Notes under the pieces: generated by a model
What the model saw: the letters and a program-made list of their open reading frames with translations, nothing else
What the model was told of the DNA's origin: nothing
Databases searched by the model: none
Made by a program: the position numbers and the translations under genes
Assembly (NCBI GenBank): GCA_910587735.1
Contig: CAJUNT010000003.1
Location: forward strand, 62,001 to 126,000
DNA length: 64,000 nt
Reading direction: 5' to 3'
Source: an uncultured Clostridia bacterium
GTDB taxonomy: Bacteria; Bacillota; Clostridia; Lachnospirales; Anaerotignaceae
Shown here: in pieces, positions 51,935 to 61,215 of the stretch
How positions within the stretch are numbered: the first letter of the stretch is position 1
Layout: every line of letters begins with the position of its first letter

Positions 51935-52007
51935 TGCACCTTTAGGGGCTCGAACCCTAGACCCACTGATTAAGAGTCAGTTGCTCTACCAACTGAGCTA
52001 AAGGTGC
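51935..52007 (-). tRNA. tRNA-Lys (anticodon CTT)
   Basis: On the minus strand the acceptor GCACCTT pairs with AAGGTGC plus discriminator A. The D-arm is TAGCTCAGTTGGTAGAGCA. The anticodon stem CTGA/TCAG encloses CTCTTAA, giving CTT, and the T-arm is TAGGGTTCGAGCCCCTA. CCA is not encoded. Confidence 0.96.
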
Positions 52008-52289
52008 ATATGTAATTAACTGAAAAATATCATATCGTAAAAAGAAGCATTTGTCAATAAAAATTTTCAAAAAAAGTAATAGTATATATCAGTTTATTAT
52101 TAGTAATATATTATATTGATAAAAGTTTTATTTTTGATAGGATAATAAAAAAATATTTATAATAATAATTTGCAAATGATAATAATAATTTGATAAAATA
52201 TATTAAAATCTATTGCATTGTTTTTAAAATGAGTATAGAATAAAATAACAAGTAATATATAATGTAAAGAATAAAGGAGGATACATAAT

Positions 52290-52694
52290 ATGGCTTTTTT
52301 ATGGGATAAAAAGTTAGAAACAGGAAATGGAATGATTGACCAACAACATAAACAGTTAATTACAGCTATCAATGATTTATTGCAGGCTTGTTCTTCCAGA
52401 AAAGGAAAAGAAGAAGTTACAAAAACGATGAAATTTTTATATGATTATACAGAAAAGCATTTTTCTGATGAAGAAAAACTTCAATTACAATATCGTTATC
52501 CAGATTATACAAATCATAAAAGATATCATGAAGAATTTAAAAAAGTGGTAAGAGAGTTATCTATGCAATTACAAAAAGAAGGTCCTAATATTGCATTAAT
52601 AAGTAAAGTAAATACAAGTGTAGGTGGCTGGCTTTTAAACCATATACAAAGAGAAGATGTAAAAGTAGCTACACATATTAAGTCACAACAATAA
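52290..52694 (+). CDS. Bacteriohemerythrin
   Basis: This is a stand-alone 134-residue hemerythrin. The di-iron motifs are all present: MIDQQHKQLITAIN, YTEKHFSDEEKL, NHKRYHEEF and GGWLLNHIQREDV. It is a paralogue of the N-terminal domain of the fusion protein encoded 0.8 kb upstream. Such proteins bind O2 reversibly and serve in storage, delivery or detoxification. The ribosome binding site AAAGGAGG is strong; a terminator follows. Confidence 0.9.
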   Translation: MAFLWDKKLETGNGMIDQQHKQLITAINDLLQACSSRKGKEEVTKTMKFLYDYTEKHFSDEEKLQLQYRYPDYTNHKRYHEEFKKVVRELSMQLQKEGPNIALISKVNTSVGGWLLNHIQREDVKVATHIKSQQ

Positions 52695-52760
52695 AATGTT
52701 ATTATTTCCCATTATATAAAATGATTTGGTAAAAAATTTTTTAAACAATTTGACAGTATG

Positions 52761-52788
52761 AGGAGTCTATTTTATAGACTCCTTTTTT
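52761..52788 (+). terminator. Terminator of the bacteriohemerythrin gene
   Basis: AGGAGTCTAT / ATAGACTCCT, ten pairs with a three-base loop, then a T tract. Confidence 0.88.
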
Positions 52789-52821
52789 AACGAATATAAA
52801 TAAAAGGAGTGATAAAAAAAT

Positions 52822-54024
52822 ATGAATTTGATAATTCCCAAAAAAGCAGAAGAAATATTACAAAAACTAAATGATAAAAATTTTGATGCTTATATTGTGG
52901 GAGGATGTGTAAGGGACTGTTTATTAAAAAGAGTACCTCAAGACTGGGATATTACAACATCAGCAGAACCATATCAAGTAAAAAAAATTTTTAATAAAAC
53001 ATATGATACTGGATTACAGCATGGAACAATAACAGTATGTTGGAAAGGGGAGCATTATGAGGTAACAACATATCGTATTGATAAAGGATATGATGATTGT
53101 CGTCACCCTAATGAGGTGATATTTACAAAAAATTTAAAAGAAGATTTACAAAGAAGAGATTTTACAATCAATGCTATGGCATACCACCCCAATGAAGGTA
53201 TAAAAGATTATTTTTTAGGACAAGAGGACTTAAATCAAAAAATAATACGAGGGGTAGGAAATCCAGAGGAGCGTTTTCAAGAAGATGCGCTAAGAATGTT
53301 AAGGGCATTACGTTTTTCTGTACAATTAGGATTTGAAATAGAAAAAAATACTTATGAGGCATTAAGACAACAAAAAAATTTAATACAAAAAATTAGTGTG
53401 GAAAGAATACATGATGAACTAGAAAAAATATTGCTTTCTCAATATTTAGAAAAAATAAATAAAATTTGGGAATCAGGGCTTTTGAATGAATTATCTCCTT
53501 TGCTATCAGAACAGATGAAAATTTATGGGGAAAATGTAATAAATCAGTTAAAAAAAGCACCTTTTAACAGAATCATACGATGGACAATATTTTTACAATA
53601 TATGACTGCAAAGCAAGGCGAAGAATTTTTAAAATATTTGAAATTTGATAATGATACTATTAAAAAAGTGACAATACTTTTAAAAAATTTGAAGTGCGAT
53701 ATTGCTTTAGAAGAATATGCATTGCGCAAAAAGGCAAATGAAATTAATATAGAACAATTACAGAATTTGCTTTTGATACAAGAGATACAGCAAAATAAAA
53801 ATATAGAAATATTAAAAAAATATTTCTATAAGATATTGCAAAGGGGAGATTGTATTACATTAAAAACATTGGCAGTTACAGGGGAAGATTTAATAAAACA
53901 AGGTATGAAAAAGGGAAAAGAAGTCGGGAATATGCTTTCTTTTTTATTAGATATAGTCCATAGAAATCCAGAAAAAAATAAAAAGGAAATATTGATTGAT
54001 ATTGTAAAACAAAAATTAAAATAG
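52822..54024 (+). CDS. cca: CCA tRNA nucleotidyltransferase
   Basis: This enzyme adds or repairs the 3' CCA of tRNAs; both tRNA genes in this window lack an encoded CCA. The 400-residue protein has the class II nucleotidyltransferase head (YIVGGCVRDCLLKRVPQDWD, catalytic DxD in WDIT), RRDFTINAMAYHP, the fingers motif EDALRMLRALRFSVQLGF and the helical body. The ribosome binding site is AAAGGAG. Confidence 0.93.
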   Translation: MNLIIPKKAEEILQKLNDKNFDAYIVGGCVRDCLLKRVPQDWDITTSAEPYQVKKIFNKTYDTGLQHGTITVCWKGEHYEVTTYRIDKGYDDCRHPNEVIFTKNLKEDLQRRDFTINAMAYHPNEGIKDYFLGQEDLNQKIIRGVGNPEERFQEDALRMLRALRFSVQLGFEIEKNTYEALRQQKNLIQKISVERIHDELEKILLSQYLEKINKIWESGLLNELSPLLSEQMKIYGENVINQLKKAPFNRIIRWTIFLQYMTAKQGEEFLKYLKFDNDTIKKVTILLKNLKCDIALEEYALRKKANEINIEQLQNLLLIQEIQQNKNIEILKKYFYKILQRGDCITLKTLAVTGEDLIKQGMKKGKEVGNMLSFLLDIVHRNPEKNKKEILIDIVKQKLK

Positions 54025-54127
54025 GTTATATTCCAAGTGCTTGCTTCATATTATAAAAATATATGTATTTTTATATAAATTGATAAAATTATAAAATGAT
54101 ATATAGCACTGGTGCGGGGGGAGAAAA

Positions 54128-55114
54128 ATGGAAGATAACTATGACAAAATATTATGGGAAGGATATGGACTGCGTTTTTTGGGCGGAAATAGAATTCGCA
54201 CAGGATACCTCTGCAAAACAGATATAGGATTGCTTGAAATACGCAAAAGTAATTCTCAAAAAAAACGCATATTATTTGAACATGATATCAAAGAATATTT
54301 GTATCAAAAAGGATTTCATCATATCAATCGATTTATTATGACACAAACAGCATTACCCTATTATACATGGGAAGAAAATGATTACGTTGTAGAAAAGGCA
54401 TCAGAAACACAGCATTTGGAAGAAGACGACAAACAAACATTTTTGACAGGAGCAAAATTACTAGGAAAATTACACAATACAGTAAAGGGATTAAACAGTG
54501 CATCGGGATATTTTACAGCAAAAAATCGCTTAGAAGTATATGAAAAAAGAAGAATTGAACTTTTGAAAATTAAAAAAAGAATAGAAAAACAAGGTAGTTA
54601 TAGTTCTTTAGATTTGATGATAAAGCAGAAATTTGCTTATTATATAGAAAAAATAGAACAGTCTAAAAAATTGTTTTTGGAAGCAGATTACGAAAAAATT
54701 GTTGAAACAGTATCAAAACAAAAAACAATTTGCCATAATGCTTTTAAAGGAGAGAATATTAGACAAGACGAAAATAGTAATTTACTTGTGACAGGATTTT
54801 CAAAATGTACATATGATAGTAATATGGTAGATTTAGCGATGTATTTTAGGCGATATTTAAAAAAGCAACAATGGGATATAGAAGTAGTAGAAAAAATGTT
54901 TTATGCTTATGCATCTGAAAATACTTTGTCTTTACAAGATAAAAAAATACTGTTAGCATTGTTTATATATCCTGAAAAATTTCTTTCTCTTTGTAATGAA
55001 TATTATAATAAAAGACGTGTTTGTGTTTCGCCTGCTATGTTGGAAAGAATGGAAGTATGTATTGCGGGTATAGATAGTAATGAAAAAATGATAAAATGGC
55101 TGGAAACAATTTAA
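54128..55114 (+). CDS. CotS-like spore-coat protein, probable pseudokinase
   Basis: This 328-residue protein of the CotS/YutH/YsxE group has an aminoglycoside-phosphotransferase-like fold, and those relatives are spore-coat proteins. The N-lobe has IRTGYLCKTDIGLLEIRK, and the middle has GAKLLGKLHNTV, the usual helix before the catalytic loop. The catalytic loop, normally HGDxxxxN, reads CHNAFKGENI, and the later IDFD metal motif reads VTGFSKCTYDSNMVDLAMYF. Both catalytic acids are thus missing, and ATP-dependent activity is unlikely. Start ATG follows GGGGGGAG. Confidence 0.75.
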   Translation: MEDNYDKILWEGYGLRFLGGNRIRTGYLCKTDIGLLEIRKSNSQKKRILFEHDIKEYLYQKGFHHINRFIMTQTALPYYTWEENDYVVEKASETQHLEEDDKQTFLTGAKLLGKLHNTVKGLNSASGYFTAKNRLEVYEKRRIELLKIKKRIEKQGSYSSLDLMIKQKFAYYIEKIEQSKKLFLEADYEKIVETVSKQKTICHNAFKGENIRQDENSNLLVTGFSKCTYDSNMVDLAMYFRRYLKKQQWDIEVVEKMFYAYASENTLSLQDKKILLALFIYPEKFLSLCNEYYNKRRVCVSPAMLERMEVCIAGIDSNEKMIKWLETI

Positions 55115-55121
55115 AAAATAT

Positions 55122-55155
55122 AAGCCGAGAAATGTTTATTTTCCCGGCTTTTTTA
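55122..55155. terminator. Bidirectional terminator between the CotS-like gene and argH
   Basis: AAGCCG / CGGCTT with inner GAAA/TTTC pairs and a T tract on the plus strand; A-rich on the other side. It lies between convergent genes. Confidence 0.75.
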
Positions 55156-56532
55156 TTATAATAATTTGAAATAATCATTATTGATAGAAATTAATTTTTG
55201 AATATATTCTTTAGATGGACCTCCCAGCACATTTCTTGCTTCAACACATTTTTCAACTTTGATAGCATCATATACAGTTTCATTGAATACAGGGGAAATG
55301 GCTTGATATTCTTCTAATGATAAATCATCTAAATTTGTATTATGGTTAATGCAATAAAGTACAAGTTGACCAATAATTGCATGAGCATCTCTGAAAGGTA
55401 CACCATTTTTTACAAGCCAGTCAGCAGCATCTGTGGCATTTGTAAAACCGCCTTTTGTAGCATGATACATATTTTGTTTATTGATTGTTATAGTTTCTAT
55501 CATGGAAGTAAATACAGGCAGACACATTTTTACAGTATCTACAGCAGAAAATACAGCTTCTTTATCTTCCTGCATATCTTTATTGTAAGCAAGAGGAAGT
55601 CCCTTCATTGTTGTTAATAATCCTATTAAATTACCATATACACGCCCTGTTTTGCCACGTATTAGCTCCGCCATATCAGGATTTTTTTTCTGTGGCATAA
55701 TACTAGAACCTGTAGAGTAAGCATCATCTAATTCAATAAAATGAAATTCATGACTGCTCCAGAGTATAATCTCCTCACAAAAACGACTCAAATGCATCAT
55801 AATCATAGAAAGTGTAGACGCTAATTCTATACAGAAATCTCTGTCACTTACACCATCCATACTATTTAATGTAATCGTATCAAAATTTAACTGTTCTGCA
55901 ACAAAATTTCTATCAAGGGGGTATGTTGTTGTTGCCAAAGCCCCTGAACCAAGTGGCATACTATTTGTACGCTTGTATGTGTCTGTTAAACGGTCATAAT
56001 CTCTTTTAAACATTTCAACATAAGCAAGTACATGGTGGGCAAGTGTAACAGGTTGCGCTCTTTGCAGATGAGTATAACCTGGCATAATGGTATCAATATG
56101 ATTTTGTGCAATAGTATTTAATACTGTCATAGTACTTTTTAAAAGAGATTGTATTTCTTTGATTTCTGTTTTGACATACATACGAGTATCCAACGCAACT
56201 TGGTCGTTACGGCTTCTTCCTGTATGCAGTCGTTTTCCTACATCTCCAATACGTTCTATTAATATTGTTTCGATATTCATATGAATATCTTCCGCTTTTT
56301 CATCAAATGAAACAGAACCATTTTCAATATCCTGTAATATTTCTTTTAATGTTTTTTGTATTAATATAGCATCTTGTTGTGATATAATACCTTGTTTTCC
56401 TAACATAGCAGCATGAGCAATACTACCTGTAATGTCTTCTTTATAAAGACGCTGGTCAAATGATATAGAAGAGTGAAAATGATCTGTAAAACTGCTTGTA
56501 GATTTTGTAAATCTGCCACCCCAAAGTTTCAT
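55156..56532 (-). CDS. argH: Argininosuccinate lyase
   Basis: This is the last step of arginine synthesis, argininosuccinate to arginine and fumarate. The 458-residue protein has KLWGGRFTKSTSSFTDHFHS at its start, HTGRSRNDQVALDTR, PGYTHLQRAQPVTLAHHVLA and the superfamily signature GSSIMPQKKNPDMAELIRGK. It is downstream of argG, but an internal hairpin separates them. The ribosome binding site is AAAGGAG. Confidence 0.97.
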   Translation of the reverse strand: MKLWGGRFTKSTSSFTDHFHSSISFDQRLYKEDITGSIAHAAMLGKQGIISQQDAILIQKTLKEILQDIENGSVSFDEKAEDIHMNIETILIERIGDVGKRLHTGRSRNDQVALDTRMYVKTEIKEIQSLLKSTMTVLNTIAQNHIDTIMPGYTHLQRAQPVTLAHHVLAYVEMFKRDYDRLTDTYKRTNSMPLGSGALATTTYPLDRNFVAEQLNFDTITLNSMDGVSDRDFCIELASTLSMIMMHLSRFCEEIILWSSHEFHFIELDDAYSTGSSIMPQKKNPDMAELIRGKTGRVYGNLIGLLTTMKGLPLAYNKDMQEDKEAVFSAVDTVKMCLPVFTSMIETITINKQNMYHATKGGFTNATDAADWLVKNGVPFRDAHAIIGQLVLYCINHNTNLDDLSLEEYQAISPVFNETVYDAIKVEKCVEARNVLGGPSKEYIQKLISINNDYFKLL

Positions 56533-56559
56533 AAATAAACTCCTTTCTTTTTCTAAAAT

Positions 56560-56600
56560 AAAAACCTCAAGGATATTGGCAAAACAACCTCAAGGTTTTT
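56560..56600 (-). terminator. Terminator or attenuator between argG and argH
   Basis: On the minus-strand RNA, AAAAACCUUGAGG pairs with CCUUGAGGUUUUU over thirteen pairs including two G-U wobbles, followed by a U-rich tail. It could reduce read-through into argH. Confidence 0.6.
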
Positions 56601-56628
56601 ATGACACTTTATATTATTTTACAATTAA

Positions 56629-57849
56629 TTATTTATTTTTATTTGACTGCATCATCATAGCACGTACTTTTAATGGTAAACCAAAAAGATTGATAAATCC
56701 ATCAGCATCTTTATGATTATATAATTCACCTGTTGTAAAACTAGCCATAGATTCATTATAAAGAGAATAAGGAGAAGTGGAACCAGCAGGCATAATATTG
56801 CCTTTATATAATTTCAGTTTTACTTGTCCTGTTACAGTTTCGTTTACGCTGTCAAAATATGCAGAAAGTGCTTCACGTAATGGTGTATACCATTCTCCGC
56901 TATATACCAGTTCTGTAAATTTGTTGCTGGCAATTTCATTAAATGCCTGTGTTTTTTTATCTGTGCAAAGATATTCTAATTCTCTATGTGCATAATACAA
57001 TATTGTACCGCCTGGTGTTTCATATACACCACGAGATTTCATACCAACAACACGATTTTCACAAATATCTGCAATACCAATACCATTTTTACCACCAATT
57101 TCATTTAATTTTGTTAAAAGTGCTACTGGAGAAAGTTTTTCGCCATTTACTGCTGTACAGATACCTTTTTCAAAATCGAGTGTTACATATTCTGGTATAT
57201 CAGGTGCATCTTCAGGAGAAACACCTAATTGTAATATATGTTTATAATTTGGCTCATTTGCAGGGTCTTCTAATTCTAAACCTTCATGGCTTAAATGCCA
57301 TATATTTCTGTCACGGCTGTAACTGTCATCTTTTTTAACAGGTACTTCCATGCCTCTTTCTTCCAAAAAAGCAATTTCATCTTCACGACTGCTCATTTTC
57401 CATGTATCTAATCTCCAAGGAGCAATAATTTTTAATTCTGGAGCAAGTGCTTTAACAGTTAATTCAAAACGAACTTGGTCATTGCCTTTTCCTGTTGCAC
57501 CATGGCAAATTGCTGTTGCTCCTTCTTTTTTTGCAATTTCAACAAGTCTTTTTGCGATAATAGGGCGTGCCATAGAAGTGCCTAAAAGGTATTTGCCTTC
57601 ATAAACTGCATTTGCTTTTACACAAGGATAAATAGCATCTGTAATAAATTCTTCTGTAATATCTTCAATATAAAGTTTGCTTGCACCAGTTTTTAATGCT
57701 CTTTCTTCTAATCCCTCTGTTTCTTTGCCTTGTCCCACATTACCACATACAGCAATAACTTCAGCATCATTATAATTTTCTTTTAACCAAGGGATAATCA
57801 CAGTTGTGTCAAGACCACCAGAATATGCAAGTACAATTTTCTCTTTCAT
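56629..57849 (-). CDS. argG: Argininosuccinate synthase
   Basis: ArgG joins citrulline and aspartate with ATP. The 406-residue enzyme has the N-type PP-loop VLAYSGGLDTTVIIPWL, then GNVGQGKETEGLEERAL, CHGATGKGNDQVRFELT, and YSRDRNIWHLSHEG. Length is typical. The ribosome binding site is AGAGGAGG. argH follows downstream. Other arginine genes are not in the window. Confidence 0.97.
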   Translation of the reverse strand: MKEKIVLAYSGGLDTTVIIPWLKENYNDAEVIAVCGNVGQGKETEGLEERALKTGASKLYIEDITEEFITDAIYPCVKANAVYEGKYLLGTSMARPIIAKRLVEIAKKEGATAICHGATGKGNDQVRFELTVKALAPELKIIAPWRLDTWKMSSREDEIAFLEERGMEVPVKKDDSYSRDRNIWHLSHEGLELEDPANEPNYKHILQLGVSPEDAPDIPEYVTLDFEKGICTAVNGEKLSPVALLTKLNEIGGKNGIGIADICENRVVGMKSRGVYETPGGTILYYAHRELEYLCTDKKTQAFNEIASNKFTELVYSGEWYTPLREALSAYFDSVNETVTGQVKLKLYKGNIMPAGSTSPYSLYNESMASFTTGELYNHKDADGFINLFGLPLKVRAMMMQSNKNK

Positions 57850-58178
57850 AATTATATTTCCTCCTCTATTTTACAGTTTTGACTGTAAACATTTTACAAG
57901 TTTGCTAATTACTTTCGTTATTATACACAAGTATTTAAAAATAATCAATGCTTTTTGATAAATAATTTGTATATTATTCGTGATTTGTGCATAATTATAA
58001 AAAATATATTAAAAATAATACTGTTTTTGTGCGTTATTTGGTATATTTATAAATATATCTCGTATTAATACTATATTCCATAAAATTCCTTTTGATTATG
58101 AAAGGCTTTTCTAATTGCTATTTTTGTGCTAATATAGTGAAAGAATAATTTTGTATCAAAAAAAGGGAGGTTTTGATT
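57850..58178. other. Divergent spacer between argG and the FAH-family gene
   Basis: About 330 bases, AT-rich, without a gene. It holds the dyad at 57870-57889 and the AAAGGGAGG site of the FAH gene. I looked for an ArgR box and found only half-matches (near 57967). Confidence 0.5.
57870..57889. promoter_or_regulatory. Perfect dyad in the argG leader
   Basis: TTTACAGT (57870-57877) and ACTGTAAA (57882-57889) around TTTG. It sits directly upstream of the argG ribosome binding site, where an operator or a leader hairpin would act. Confidence 0.4.
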
Positions 58179-59042
58179 TTGAAACTTTTTACATATGTAT
58201 ACGAACAAAAAGAACAAATTGGTGTATTATCTTATGATAAAAAAAACATCATACCATTACAAGAAAAAGATATGCAGACATTAATTGAAAACTGGTCAGA
58301 AGAAAAACAAAAACAAATTGAAACACTTTCTAAAACAGAAAAAGGAATTTCTTTTAATAATGTTCAATTGAAAGCACCTATTCCTCGTCTAAAACAAGAT
58401 GTTATATGTCTAGGTATTAACTATATGGCACACGCTGAAGAATCTGCTAGATATAAAGAGGAAGCGTTTGGAGGAGAACGTCCTAAAGCAATTTATTTTT
58501 CAAAAAGAGTAAATGAAGCTGTTGCAGATGGAGAACCAATTCAAGGACATTTTGATATTGTAGAAAGTCTTGATTATGAGGTAGAGTTAGCTGTTATAAT
58601 TGGAAAAGATGCAAAAAATGTTTCTGAAAAAGATGTTTTTGAATATGTATTTGGATATACTATATTGAATGATGTAAGCGCAAGAAATTTGCAGACTTCA
58701 CATAAACAGTGGTATTTTGGAAAAAGTCTTGATGGTTTTACACCAATAGGTCCATGTATTGTTACAAAAGATGATTTTCAAAATCCTCCAGCATTAGCAA
58801 TTAAATCTTATGTCAATGGAGAAATTAGACAAAATAGTACAACAGATTTACTGATATTTGGTATTGCTCATGTTGTAAGTGAACTTTCTCAAGGTATGAC
58901 ATTGCAGGCAGGTACGATTATTGCTATGGGTACACCAGCAGGTGTTGGTATGGGATTTGTGCCTCCTAATTTCTTAAAAGTAGGCGATGAAGTAAAATGT
59001 GAAATTGAAGGCATAGGCACATTAACAAATGTTGTAAAATAA
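58179..59042 (+). CDS. Fumarylacetoacetate hydrolase family protein
   Basis: The FAH fold cleaves or isomerises beta-keto acid substrates such as oxaloacetate, acylpyruvates or ring-fission products. The C-terminal catalytic domain (about 70-287) has ICLGINYMAHAEE, IVESLDYEVELAVIIGK (metal-binding acids), FGYTILNDVSARNLQ and a late GTPAGVGMGF. The frame is open from TTG 58173, but AAGGGAGG is correctly spaced only for the TTG at 58179, giving 287 residues starting KLFTYVYEQ. The wecB-like fusion follows after ten bases, so they are probably co-transcribed. Confidence 0.85.
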   Translation: MKLFTYVYEQKEQIGVLSYDKKNIIPLQEKDMQTLIENWSEEKQKQIETLSKTEKGISFNNVQLKAPIPRLKQDVICLGINYMAHAEESARYKEEAFGGERPKAIYFSKRVNEAVADGEPIQGHFDIVESLDYEVELAVIIGKDAKNVSEKDVFEYVFGYTILNDVSARNLQTSHKQWYFGKSLDGFTPIGPCIVTKDDFQNPPALAIKSYVNGEIRQNSTTDLLIFGIAHVVSELSQGMTLQAGTIIAMGTPAGVGMGFVPPNFLKVGDEVKCEIEGIGTLTNVVK

Positions 59043-59052
59043 GGAGAATGTT

Positions 59053-61044
59053 ATGGATAATATAAAGGTGATGAGTGTTTTTGGTACACGTCCAGAAGCA
59101 ATTAAAATGGCACCTCTTATTAAAAAATTAGAACAAACAGAAGGCATAGAAAGTATTGTTTGTGTGACAGCACAGCATAGAGAAATGCTTGACCAAGTAC
59201 TTGAAATATTTGATTTGCACCCACAATATGATTTGAATATTATGCAGCAAAAACAAACATTAGCAAGTATTACAACAAAAGCATTAAATGGTTTAAGTGA
59301 TATTATGCAACAAGTAAAACCAGATTTGGTATTGGTGCATGGAGATACTACGACAACATTTTCGGGTGCATTAGGAGCATATTATAGTCAAATTAAAGTA
59401 GGTCATGTGGAGGCAGGGCTTAGAACATATGACAAATATCAACCATTTCCAGAGGAAATTAATCGTTGTTTAACAAGCCAACTAACAGATTTACATTTTG
59501 CACCAACAGCATTAGCAAAAGAACATCTTTTAAGAGAAAATGTGAATCCAGAGGCTATATTTGTGACAGGAAATACAGTTATTGATGTACTACAAACTAC
59601 AATAGAACAGAATTATCACTTTACAGTAGAAGAATTAAATCATATTGATTTTGAACATAAAAGAGTCATTGCTATGACAGCACATAGGAGAGAAAATATA
59701 GGACAGCCATTAGAAAATATTTGCAGAGCAGTAAAAAGAATTGTAGAAGAACATCAAGATGTAGAAGTAGTGTATGCTGTTCATAAAAATCCAGCAGTTT
59801 CGGAAATAGTGCATACAATATTAGGAAATCATGCTCGTATTCACTTGTTAGAGCCTTTGGATTTAAAAGATATGCACAATTTAATGTATCGCTCTTATTT
59901 TGTTATGACAGATAGTGGAGGATTACAAGAAGAAGTTCCTTCTATGGGAAAACCAGTTTTAGTACTACGTAATGTGACAGAACGTCCAGAAGGTATTGAC
60001 GCTGGTACATTGAAATTGGTTGGAACAGAAGAACAAGATATATACCATTTTGCCTATGCATTGTTGCATGATAAACAGCAATATGAGCAAATGGCAAAAG
60101 CTAAAAATCCTTTTGGCGATGGAAATGCTTCAGAAAGAATTGTAAAAAGCATATTGTATTATTTTGGAAAAGCACAAAAAAGACCCGAAGATTATATTAT
60201 ATTGAAAAAGCCACAAAAACAAGGAGGATATGATATGAAAAAAGAAAGAATGTCCATATTGAATATGTTGGAAAAGGGAATTATTACTGCGCAAGAGGCA
60301 GAAAGATTGCTTTTGGCTTTAAATGGCACAGCGAAAATACCAGAAAGAGAAGGTGTAAATGATGTTGTAAACCAAGCATTAAATAAAGCAGGAAGTGCGA
60401 TTAATACATTTGCAAAAGCAGTAGGACAGCAGGCTGAAAAATTAGAACCAAAAGTAAAAAATGTTGCTGAAAAGGTAACAGAAAAGGCTTGTGTAATTGC
60501 TGATGACGCAAAAACATATGCAGATAAACTGCGTGAAAAAAGAGCAAAAGCAAATGAAGAAAAACAGCAGGATATGGATAATGTAGATGATACAGATGAT
60601 ATGGAATGTACAGAATATACGAATTATGAAGAACAGCCACAAACAGAAGAAGCAGTATACGAAGAACAACAGCAAGAAAATAAAAAGGGTGTTGTAACAA
60701 AGCTATTTTCTAATTTAACAGATAAAGCTGAATTGATACAAGGTCATGTAAAAGAAAAAGCTTCAGAAACAAAAGAGTTTATTGGTAAAGTAAAAGAATT
60801 AAGGGAAGATATGAAAAAAGAAAAGGCAGTATGTGAACAGGAACAAAATACAGAGTCTGAAAAAAGTGAAGAACAACTGGAAGAAAAACAAAATAATTAT
60901 TTAAAAAAAGTAGATAAAAGTATGGAAAATATACAATCACAGTTACAGCAAATTGATGATATGGAATCATTTTTAAAAAATACTTTTGGAGAAGATGCAA
61001 ACTGGGAAGAAGAAGATGAGGAAGAAGAAAAGAAATCAGAATAA
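59053..61044 (+). CDS. wecB: UDP-GlcNAc 2-epimerase fused to a helical SHOCT/YvlB-like protein
   Basis: Residues 1-375 are a complete non-hydrolysing UDP-N-acetylglucosamine 2-epimerase, making UDP-ManNAc for wall polymers. Its motifs are VFGTRPEAIKMAPLIKKL, HGDTTTTFSGALGAYY, GHVEAGLRT, TAHRRENIG and TDSGGLQEEVPSMGKPVLVL. The frame then runs on without a stop into about 270 residues of a different kind. A short helical module (RMSILNMLEKGIITAQEAERL) resembles the N-terminus of YvlB/SHOCT-like proteins. Long amphipathic Lys/Glu/Ala helices and an acidic tail follow. A perfect AAGGAGG (60221-60227) precedes an internal ATG at 60235, exactly at the junction. Two genes have probably merged, and the second may still be translated alone. 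Confidence 0.88.
   Translation: MDNIKVMSVFGTRPEAIKMAPLIKKLEQTEGIESIVCVTAQHREMLDQVLEIFDLHPQYDLNIMQQKQTLASITTKALNGLSDIMQQVKPDLVLVHGDTTTTFSGALGAYYSQIKVGHVEAGLRTYDKYQPFPEEINRCLTSQLTDLHFAPTALAKEHLLRENVNPEAIFVTGNTVIDVLQTTIEQNYHFTVEELNHIDFEHKRVIAMTAHRRENIGQPLENICRAVKRIVEEHQDVEVVYAVHKNPAVSEIVHTILGNHARIHLLEPLDLKDMHNLMYRSYFVMTDSGGLQEEVPSMGKPVLVLRNVTERPEGIDAGTLKLVGTEEQDIYHFAYALLHDKQQYEQMAKAKNPFGDGNASERIVKSILYYFGKAQKRPEDYIILKKPQKQGGYDMKKERMSILNMLEKGIITAQEAERLLLALNGTAKIPEREGVNDVVNQALNKAGSAINTFAKAVGQQAEKLEPKVKNVAEKVTEKACVIADDAKTYADKLREKRAKANEEKQQDMDNVDDTDDMECTEYTNYEEQPQTEEAVYEEQQQENKKGVVTKLFSNLTDKAELIQGHVKEKASETKEFIGKVKELREDMKKEKAVCEQEQNTESEKSEEQLEEKQNNYLKKVDKSMENIQSQLQQIDDMESFLKNTFGEDANWEEEDEEEEKKSE
60221..60237 (+). 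promoter_or_regulatory. Internal ribosome binding site at the wecB fusion junction
   Basis: AAGGAGG (60221-60227), seven bases, then ATG (60235-60237) opens the helical C-terminal part (269 residues). Such a match inside a coding region by chance is unlikely, and it falls where the epimerase domain should end. Confidence 0.7.
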
Positions 61045-61133
61045 ATCATTTAAGTATGTCAAAAAATCATCTATATTTAAAAGATTTATCATACAATAAT
61101 ATAGTACAATAGATGAATTTATATGATATAATA

Positions 61134-61165
61134 TAATCACCCGTTGTGTAGTAGATGGGTGATTA
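61134..61165. other. Hairpin between the wecB fusion and lepB
   Basis: TAATCACCC / GGGTGATTA, nine perfect pairs with a fourteen-base loop. No T tract follows. It could be a weak terminator or a leader structure of lepB. Confidence 0.45.
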
Positions 61166-61215
61166 TAAATGTATTTGATAGCTTAATATTCTGTATTTTC
61201 TATTGAGGAGAGAAA

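Noticed and set aside
57950..58010. Possible ArgR box upstream of argG
   Set aside because: Only half-site similarity (TTTGTAT then an imperfect second half); not enough to annotate.
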